Below, piece by piece: positions 22,541-27,730 of a stretch of 27,730 bases of DNA; within the stretch, counting starts at the first letter, position 1, and the number at the start of each line of letters is the position of its first letter. A program made the position numbers and the translations under genes. A model generated the notes under the pieces. The model saw nothing but the letters and a program-made list of their open reading frames with translations, was not told where the DNA came from and made no database searches. This DNA comes from CBFGTJ01 sp965651815 (GTDB lineage Bacteria; Actinomycetota; Acidimicrobiia; Acidimicrobiales; Microtrichaceae), in the NCBI GenBank assembly GCA_965651815.1, contig CBFGTJ010000019.1:1-27730 (forward strand), read 5' to 3'.

Positions 22541-23056
22541 TCAGCTGTGGCGGAGGCCGAGCTCCTCGAGGCGGCGGTCCGCGGACTCCTCGTCCACGCC
22601 GAGGATGCAGGCGATCGCCCGCATGTCGTCGCGGCGGATCGTCAGCACCCGCCCGTTGAAGTCCTGACGCTGCACCTGGATCATCCGCAGGTACCTCGAC
22701 AGCATCTCGGACTCCGCGCCGCTGACCTGCTCGAGGCGGGTCAGGTCGATGCGGGCGCCCCCGTCGAACGGGTCACGCCGGGGCGCGTCACCATCCGCAG
22801 CCGGCTCGGGCGTGCCCGGCAGGAGCTGGTCGACGGGCACCTTGTAGAACTGGGCGAGCCGCTGCAGCCGCGGCACCGAGATCGCACGCTCACCGCGCTC
22901 GTACGCGCCGAGCACCGAGGCCTTGAACTCCTGGGAGGAGATGGCCTCGACCTCCTGCAGCGACAGCCGCTTCTGGCGGCGGATGTGACGGAGGCGCTCC
23001 CCCACGGCCCTGCTGTAGTTGCCGTTGGGGTCCTCGTCGACCTGATCTGCTGCCAT
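22541..23056 (-). CDS. bldD: BldD-like transcriptional regulator with c-di-GMP binding motif
   Basis: This 171-residue protein is the size of Streptomyces BldD (167). An XRE-type HTH lies at about 14-80 (VGERLRHIRRQKRLSLQEVEA, YERGERAISVPRLQRLAQFY). The C-terminal domain (about 102-168) carries R130-Q-D132, eight residues, then R141-R-D-D144. This fits exactly the RxD-X8-RxxD signature by which BldD binds tetrameric c-di-GMP. In Streptomyces, c-di-GMP-bound BldD dimerises and represses developmental genes. The ATG at 23056 has GAGGA six bases upstream. An upstream frame extension to 23134 is low-complexity and rejected. It follows rsmE by 123 bases and converges on the Tad operon. Confidence 0.9.
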   Translation of the reverse strand: MAADQVDEDPNGNYSRAVGERLRHIRRQKRLSLQEVEAISSQEFKASVLGAYERGERAISVPRLQRLAQFYKVPVDQLLPGTPEPAADGDAPRRDPFDGGARIDLTRLEQVSGAESEMLSRYLRMIQVQRQDFNGRVLTIRRDDMRAIACILGVDEESADRRLEELGLRHS

Positions 23057-23179
23057 GGGCGTCCTCTTGCTCCCTCTCCTGCCGGACCTGCCGGCACCCT
23101 CTCCCGACACGCCGCCAGGGTCACTCTGTGTCATTGCACCACCGCATTCGATGAGAAGAGTTGCCCACCGCCGCGGAGG

Positions 23180-23872
23180 TCACGACCCCGCGACCGGTGC
23201 CGCCAGGGCGGCACGCAGCGCGCCCAGCAATGTAGCTGCGGCGATCGCGGCCGTCTCCGCCCTCAGCACGTCCGCGGCGAGGCCCACCGTCGCTCGACCG
23301 TCGAGCTCCCCGGGTTCCCACCCGCCCTCGGGCCCGACGAGCACGGTCCGGTCCTGCGGGCCCAGCGGACGCCCGCCCACATCGGCGGCGACGACCCCCT
23401 CGCCGTGCAGCTCGCCGAGGGGGACCAGGTCGACCTCGGGCAGCCACAGCCGCCGGCACTGGCCGCAGGCGCTCACCGCCACGCGCCGCAGCCGGTCGAG
23501 GTGCTTGGCGGCACGCTCGCCGTCCCAGCGCACCACCGAGCGCCGCGTGGGCACCACGAGGATCCGGTCGACGCCCAGCTCGGTGAGCTTCTGCACGACC
23601 AGCTCGGGGCGGTCGCCCTTGATCGGGGCGAACCCGACCGCCACCTCGTAGGGCGGTGGCTCGGCCCGGCGCGGCTCGCCCACCGGATCGAGGGCCGCGT
23701 CGCCGGTGAACTCGCACATCGTCCACCCACCCGCGCCGTCGGTCGCGCACACCCGCTCCCCCGCGCGCAGTCGCAGCACCTTCGACAGGTGGTGCAGGTC
23801 CGCCGGCTCGAGCTCGGGTGCAGCGAGGTCGGCGACGACCACCTGCGCCGCGGCGTCACGGTGCTCGGCCAC
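23180..23872 (-). CDS. rsmE: 16S rRNA (uracil(1498)-N3)-methyltransferase RsmE
   Basis: RsmE is a SPOUT-class enzyme that methylates N3 of U1498 in 16S rRNA using S-adenosylmethionine. The 230-residue protein has the N-terminal PUA-like domain (HHLSKVLRLRAGERV). The knotted SPOUT domain has VQKLTELGVDRILVVPTRRS, the SAM-binding VGPEGGWEPGEL and the closing VLRAETAAIAA. All these are family landmarks. The GTG at 23872 lies 8 bases after the dnaJ stop, so it is the third gene of the hrcA-dnaJ-rsmE operon, its usual position in Gram-positive bacteria. Confidence 0.95.
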   Translation of the reverse strand: MAEHRDAAAQVVVADLAAPELEPADLHHLSKVLRLRAGERVCATDGAGGWTMCEFTGDAALDPVGEPRRAEPPPYEVAVGFAPIKGDRPELVVQKLTELGVDRILVVPTRRSVVRWDGERAAKHLDRLRRVAVSACGQCRRLWLPEVDLVPLGELHGEGVVAADVGGRPLGPQDRTVLVGPEGGWEPGELDGRATVGLAADVLRAETAAIAAATLLGALRAALAAPVAGS

Positions 23873-23880
23873 CGGGCCGC

Positions 23881-25005
23881 TCAGCTCCGGAAGGCGGTCT
23901 TGAAGCGCGAGAAGAACCCGTCCTCGGGAGGGGCGACCTCCTCGCCACGCACGATCGCGTACTGGCGGAGCAGGTCCTCGGACTCCTCGTCGAGGGAGGT
24001 CGGGATGTCGACGGTGACCCGCACGTGCAGGTCGCCGCGCCCGCGCCCGTCGAGGCGGGGCACGCCGCGGTGCTTCAGCTTGAACACGTGGCCGCTCTGG
24101 GTGCCCCGGGGGATCACCAGGTCCTCGACCCCGTCGAGGGTCTCGAACGGGAGGTGCGCGCCCAGCGCCGCCTGGGCCATCGAGATGTGCAGGTCGTGGA
24201 CGAGGTCGTCACCCTGGCGCTCGAAGCGGGGGTGGGGCTTGACCCGCAGCCGGACGTAGAGGTCGCCGGGAGGGCCGCCACGCATGCCGACCGCCCCGCG
24301 GCCCGTGAGCCGCAGCGTCGACCCCTCGTCGACCCCCGCGGGGACGTCCACGGTGTAGGTCGTGTGCTCGATCACCCGGCCGGCGCCGGCGCAGGTGGCG
24401 CACGGGTGCGGGATCACCTCGCCCTGGCCGCCGCAGGTCCGGCACACCGACGCGGACACCATCTGGCCGAGGACGGTCTGGCGCACGATCCGCACCTCGC
24501 CGGTGCCCCCGCACTCGGAGCACGTCGCGACCTCGGTGCCGGGTGCCGCCCCGGTGGCGTTGCAGTCGTCGCAGGCCACCGCGGTGCGCACCGACACGTC
24601 GGTCTGGCAGCCGAACACCGCGTCGGTGAACTCGAGCACCGCCTGGGCGTCGAGGTCCTCGCCCCGTGGCGGGCCGGTGGGGCCCCGGGAGCGTCCACCG
24701 CCGCCGAAGGGGCTGCCCCCGCCGAAGAACGACTCGAACAGGTCGCCGAGCCCGCCGACACCGGAGCCGAACGGGTCGGACAGGTCGAACCCGGCGGAGT
24801 TTCCGAACCGGTCGTAGCGGGCCCGCTTCTCGGGGTCGGAGAGCACCTCGTACGCGGCGGCGATCTCCTTGAACCGTGCTTCGGCCTCGGGATCGTCGGG
24901 GTTCGCGTCGGGGTGGCACTCGCGCGCCAACCGCCGGTACGCCTTCTTGATGTCCTCCTGGGTCGCGTCCCGCGGGACCTCGAGGACCTGATAGGGGTCG
25001 GCCAC
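23881..25005 (-). CDS. dnaJ: Chaperone DnaJ
   Basis: DnaJ is the Hsp40 co-chaperone that stimulates DnaK ATPase and delivers unfolded proteins. The 374-residue type I protein has the J-domain (residues 1-70, with HPD in ECHPDAN) and a Gly/Phe-rich linker (about 75-115). Four zinc-finger repeats follow (CDDC, CSEC, CRTC, CATC), then two C-terminal substrate-binding domains. The GTG at 25005 lies 4 bases after the hrcA stop. Linkage to hrcA rather than dnaK-grpE fits the DnaJ2 type of actinobacteria. It should be controlled from the CIRCE site upstream of hrcA. Confidence 0.97.
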   Translation of the reverse strand: MADPYQVLEVPRDATQEDIKKAYRRLARECHPDANPDDPEAEARFKEIAAAYEVLSDPEKRARYDRFGNSAGFDLSDPFGSGVGGLGDLFESFFGGGSPFGGGGRSRGPTGPPRGEDLDAQAVLEFTDAVFGCQTDVSVRTAVACDDCNATGAAPGTEVATCSECGGTGEVRIVRQTVLGQMVSASVCRTCGGQGEVIPHPCATCAGAGRVIEHTTYTVDVPAGVDEGSTLRLTGRGAVGMRGGPPGDLYVRLRVKPHPRFERQGDDLVHDLHISMAQAALGAHLPFETLDGVEDLVIPRGTQSGHVFKLKHRGVPRLDGRGRGDLHVRVTVDIPTSLDEESEDLLRQYAIVRGEEVAPPEDGFFSRFKTAFRS

Positions 25006-25009
25006 TGCG

Positions 25010-26011
25010 TCAGCCCTCGCTCAGGAGTCGGCTCAGCCGCTGGCTCACGACAGCAACTGCGGACAGCGTCTCTTGGTAGTTCATCCGGGTGGGGCCCAGC
25101 ACCGCGATCGCGCCGGCGGGCTCGCCGGCGGCCTCGTAGGGGGCCACCACGAGGGAGCACTCCGCGAGCGGCGCGAGGCCGCTCTCGGACCCGATCGACA
25201 CGGCGAGCCCGCCCTCGACCAGCTCCTTGAGCAGGCTCACCACGACGTACTGCTGCTCGAGGATGCCGAGGACCCCCTCGACGGTCTCCCGTGCGTCGAA
25301 CGAGCCGGCGATGCGGGCCCGGCCGTCGACGAAGACCTGGTGGCCCTCGGACTCGGCGGCCTCCCGCAGGACCCGCAGCGCGGCACCCGCGAGGTCCGCC
25401 TGGGGCACCTTCGGGTCGAGCTCGGTGTTGTGGAGCTGCTGCAACGTCGCCCCGACGATCGCCTCGGCCAGGGACTCCTGGGCCTCGGCGAGGGTGTCGG
25501 GGGTGACGTCCTCGGGCGCCTCGACCGTGCGCTTGAGGATGGTGCCGTTGCTCATCACGGCGACGGCCAGCACGGTGCGCGAGCTGAGGTCCACCAGCTG
25601 CACCGACTTGATCGTCGTGACCTCGGGGGGCTCGCCCACCACGACCGCCGCGGTGCCGGTGACGTCGGACAGCAGGCGGCTGGTCTCGGCGAGCATCCGC
25701 TCCAGCTCACCGTGGGTGGTCGCGAAGAACTCCTTCACGAGCCGCACGTTGGACGGGCTGAGCGGGCCGGGGCCCTTCAGCGAGTCCACGAAGAAGCGGT
25801 AGCCCTTCTCGGTGGGCACGCGGCCGGCGCTGGTGTGGGGCTGCACGATGTAGCCCTCGCGCTCCAGCTGGGTCATCTCGTTGCGCACCGTGGCCGACGA
25901 GACGCCGACGTCCTCCCGCGCGGACACCGAGGACGAGCCCACGGGCTGGGCCGTCTCGATGTACTGCTGCACCACGGCACGCAGGATGGCGGACTTACGA
26001 TCGTCGAGCAT
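25010..26011 (-). CDS. hrcA: Heat-inducible transcription repressor HrcA
   Basis: HrcA represses chaperone genes by binding CIRCE operators and needs GroEL to fold. The N-terminal winged helix (about 1-75) includes RKSAILRAVVQQYIETAQPVGS and VSSATVRNEMTQLEREGYI. Residues HTSAGRVPTEKGYRFFVD form the conserved block after it. A GAF-like central domain and C-terminal helices follow. The ATG at 26011 gives 333 residues, beginning MLDDRKSAIL. A GTG at 26017 would add two residues but lies inside the CIRCE. The start codon overlaps the edge of the operator, so the repressor controls its own gene. Confidence 0.96.
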   Translation of the reverse strand: MLDDRKSAILRAVVQQYIETAQPVGSSSVSAREDVGVSSATVRNEMTQLEREGYIVQPHTSAGRVPTEKGYRFFVDSLKGPGPLSPSNVRLVKEFFATTHGELERMLAETSRLLSDVTGTAAVVVGEPPEVTTIKSVQLVDLSSRTVLAVAVMSNGTILKRTVEAPEDVTPDTLAEAQESLAEAIVGATLQQLHNTELDPKVPQADLAGAALRVLREAAESEGHQVFVDGRARIAGSFDARETVEGVLGILEQQYVVVSLLKELVEGGLAVSIGSESGLAPLAECSLVVAPYEAAGEPAGAIAVLGPTRMNYQETLSAVAVVSQRLSRLLSEG

Positions 26012-26037
26012 TGGCACTCATTGTACGTGAGTGCCAA
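26011..26037 (-). promoter_or_regulatory. CIRCE operator overlapping the hrcA promoter and start
   Basis: TTGGCACTC-N9-GAGTGCCAA is a perfect 9-bp inverted repeat with the exact 9-base spacer of CIRCE (consensus TTAGCACTC-N9-GAGTGCTAA). Both arms carry the same compensating change (G for A, C for T). The spacer holds TACAAT (26025-26020 on the minus strand), a good -10 box ending 8 bases before the hrcA ATG. Bound HrcA would cover both promoter and start codon. Confidence 0.95.
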
Positions 26038-26055
26038 CGCGATCCTGTGATCGCG
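26038..26055. promoter_or_regulatory. 7-bp palindrome abutting the CIRCE
   Basis: CGCGATC-CTGT-GATCGCG is a perfect inverted repeat directly touching the outer end of the CIRCE. It covers where a -35 for the TACAAT box would fall. It could be a second operator, or a terminator for lepA, which ends about 95 bases upstream. No T-run follows on either strand. Confidence 0.5.
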
Positions 26056-26149
26056 CTCCGCCGCCCGGCCCCGTGCCGCCCACGCCCGTTTCGCGATGCG
26101 ACCGTGCTGGATCCGCCGCACCGTCGCACCACAGAACAGGGAGGTTGGG

Positions 26150-27730
26150 TCAGTCCTCGAGGCGGAGGGCGGAGATGAAGGCCTCGGAGGGCACCTCGAC
26201 GCGCCCGAGGTTCTTCATGCGCTTCTTGCCCTCCTTCTGCTTCTCGAGGAGCTTGCGCTTCCGGGTCACGTCGCCGCCGTACAGCTTGGCGGTCACGTCC
26301 TTGCGGTACGCCTTCACGGTCTGCCGGCTGAGGATGCGGCTGCCGATGGCGGCCTGGATCGGCACGTCGAACTGCTGCCGCGGGATGAGGTCGCGCAGCT
26401 TCTCGACCAGCTTCTTGCCGTACTCGTAGGCCTTCTCGCGGTGCACGATCGTGCTGAACGCGTCGACCGGCTCGTGGGCGATGAGCACGTCGACCTTCAC
26501 CAGGTCCGCGGCCTCGTAGCCGACCGGCTCGTAGTCGAGCGACGCGTAGCCCTGGGTGCGGCTCTTGAGCTGGTCGAAGAAGTCGATGACCACCTCGCCG
26601 AGCGGCAGCCGGTACTGCAGCTCGACACGCTCCGGCGAGAGGTACTCCATGCGGAGCATCTCGCCCCGCCGGCTCTGGCAGAGCTCCATCAGGGCGCCCG
26701 TGTAGGTGCTGGGCGTGATGATCGAGACCTTCAGGTACGGCTCGAGGATCTTCTCGATCTCGGACGGGTCCGGCAGGTCCGCGGGGCTCTCGACGGTGAC
26801 CTCCTGGCCGTCGGTGCGCACCAGCTGGTAGGCGACCGACGGCGCGGTGGCGATCAGGTTGAGGTCGTACTCGCGCTCGAGGCGCTCCCGGACGATCTCC
26901 ATGTGGAGCAGCCCGAGGAACCCGCAGCGGAACCCGAAGCCCAGCGCGCCGGAGGTCTCGGGCTCGTAGGTGAAGGAGCTGTCGTTGAGGCGGAGCTTCT
27001 CGAGCGCGTCGCGCAGGTCCTCGAACTCGTCGCCGTCGACCGGGTAGAGCCCGCAGAACACCATCGGCTTGGGGTCCTGGTAACCCTCCAGCGGTGCCTC
27101 GGCGGGCCGCGACGCGTCGGTCACGGTCTCACCCGAGCGGGCCTCGCCGACGTCCTTGATGCCCGCGATGAGGTAGCCGACCTCGCCGGGGCCGAGCGAC
27201 GGCACCGGCGTGTTGGCGGGCAGGCGGACGCCGACCTCGAGCGCCTCGTGCGTCGACCCCGCCTGCATGAACCTCAGCTTCGAGCCGGTGCGGAGGTGGC
27301 CGTTGACCACGCGCACGGAGCTGACCACGCCGCGGTACTGGTCGAAGTGCGAGTCGAAGATGAGCCCCTGGAGCGGGGCGTCGGGGTCGCCCTCCGGGGC
27401 GGGGATCCGCTCGATCACCGCGTCGAGCACGTCCTCGACGCCCTCGCCGGTCTTGGCGGAGATCCGCAGGATCTCGTCCGCGGGGATGCCGAGCACCTGC
27501 TCGATCTCCGCGGCGTACAGGTCCGGGTCGGCGGCGGGCAGGTCGATCTTGTTGAGCACCGCGACGATCTCGAGGTCGTGCTCGAGCGCGAGGTAGCAGT
27601 TCGCGAGGGTCTGCGCCTCGATGCCCTGGGAGGCGTCGACGACCAGGATGGCGCCCTCGCAGGCGGCGAGCGAGCGGGAGACCTCGTAGGCGAAGTCGAC
27701 GTGGCCGGGCGTGTCGATGAGGTTGATGAC
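26150..27730 (-). CDS. lepA: Elongation factor 4 (LepA), 5' part outside the window
   Basis: EF4 is a translational GTPase that binds stalled or immature ribosomes and can back-translocate tRNAs. The frame stays open from the right edge, giving 526 residues of a family usually near 600, so about 75 N-terminal residues including the G1 P-loop are missing. The G3 motif DTPGHVDF and G4 NKIDLP are visible at the start of the readable part. Domains II, III and V follow. The LepA-specific C-terminal domain ends in KRMKNLGRVEVPSEAFISALRLED. It is upstream of hrcA on the same strand with a 138-base gap holding the CIRCE promoter. Confidence 0.96.
   Translation of the reverse strand, partial: VINLIDTPGHVDFAYEVSRSLAACEGAILVVDASQGIEAQTLANCYLALEHDLEIVAVLNKIDLPAADPDLYAAEIEQVLGIPADEILRISAKTGEGVEDVLDAVIERIPAPEGDPDAPLQGLIFDSHFDQYRGVVSSVRVVNGHLRTGSKLRFMQAGSTHEALEVGVRLPANTPVPSLGPGEVGYLIAGIKDVGEARSGETVTDASRPAEAPLEGYQDPKPMVFCGLYPVDGDEFEDLRDALEKLRLNDSSFTYEPETSGALGFGFRCGFLGLLHMEIVRERLEREYDLNLIATAPSVAYQLVRTDGQEVTVESPADLPDPSEIEKILEPYLKVSIITPSTYTGALMELCQSRRGEMLRMEYLSPERVELQYRLPLGEVVIDFFDQLKSRTQGYASLDYEPVGYEAADLVKVDVLIAHEPVDAFSTIVHREKAYEYGKKLVEKLRDLIPRQQFDVPIQAAIGSRILSRQTVKAYRKDVTAKLYGGDVTRKRKLLEKQKEGKKRMKNLGRVEVPSEAFISALRLED

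Noticed and set aside
23120..23133. Possible BldD box upstream of bldD
   Set aside because: The GTCA elements here are direct repeats with a 10-base period, whereas BldD sites are inverted GTGA/TCAC. No convincing palindrome was found.
23057..23134. Extended N-terminus of bldD
   Set aside because: The added 26 residues are low-complexity Gly/Ser/Arg. The ATG at 23056 has a good ribosome binding site and matches BldD length.
22487..24259. Plus-strand frame of 590 codons opposite bldD, rsmE and dnaJ
   Set aside because: Antisense to three conserved genes, with no domain signal.

Overview
The window is high-GC DNA with dense, mostly overlapping genes and many GTG starts. It fits an actinobacterium (Actinomycetota), and the deep-branching Acidimicrobiia or Nitriliruptoria are my best guess. 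The main reason is the housekeeping gene order. Read on the minus strand from right to left it runs lepA, hrcA-dnaJ-rsmE, a bldD homologue, then phoH-ybeY-CBS protein-era-uppS-recO, then glyS, dnaG-rpoD and tRNA-Asn. As recalled (not checked), the order from lepA to dnaG is also seen in mycobacteria. A c-di-GMP-type BldD homologue and the lack of a secretin gene in the pilus cluster also point to an actinobacterium.

Region by region. Positions 1-919 hold the start of an unidentified small gene, a tRNA with a CAT anticodon (probably tRNA-Ile2), an RsbW-like ATPase and tRNA-Asn. Positions 1016-5663 carry glyS, dnaG and rpoD on the minus strand, with stem-loops after glyS and after rpoD. A plus-strand membrane protein with a Pro/Gly-rich N-terminus (5820-6680) converges on recO, with a 9-bp UUCG-capped hairpin between them. 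Positions 6762-11992 form one minus-strand operon, phoH to recO, for RNA processing, ribosome assembly, undecaprenyl phosphate synthesis and DNA repair. Positions 12075-13743 hold three small or medium genes: a two-repeat hypothetical protein, an excisionase-like HTH protein and a PAP2 phosphatase.

Positions 13997-22474 are a single plus-strand operon of 11 tightly overlapping genes encoding a Tad/Flp-type secretion or pilus machine: CpaB, a TadZ/Ssd-like ATPase, the CpaF motor, TadB, TadC, a small pilin-like protein, two TadE-like proteins and a TadG-like protein. The last two genes encode a membrane-anchored protein kinase homologue that has lost key catalytic residues and a LysM-type cell-wall-binding protein. 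A candidate sigma-70 promoter and a strong ribosome binding site precede the operon. It interrupts the conserved housekeeping block between rsmE/bldD and phoH. No secretin and no prepilin peptidase are encoded here.

The right end (22541-27730) holds bldD, rsmE, dnaJ, hrcA and the 3' part of lepA, all on the minus strand. A perfect CIRCE operator overlaps the hrcA start region, so hrcA-dnaJ, and perhaps rsmE, should be under HrcA heat-shock control. The most unusual part of the window is the pseudokinase-LysM pair at the end of the Tad operon. It may be an envelope-linked sensor or assembly module for the pilus, which is inference.
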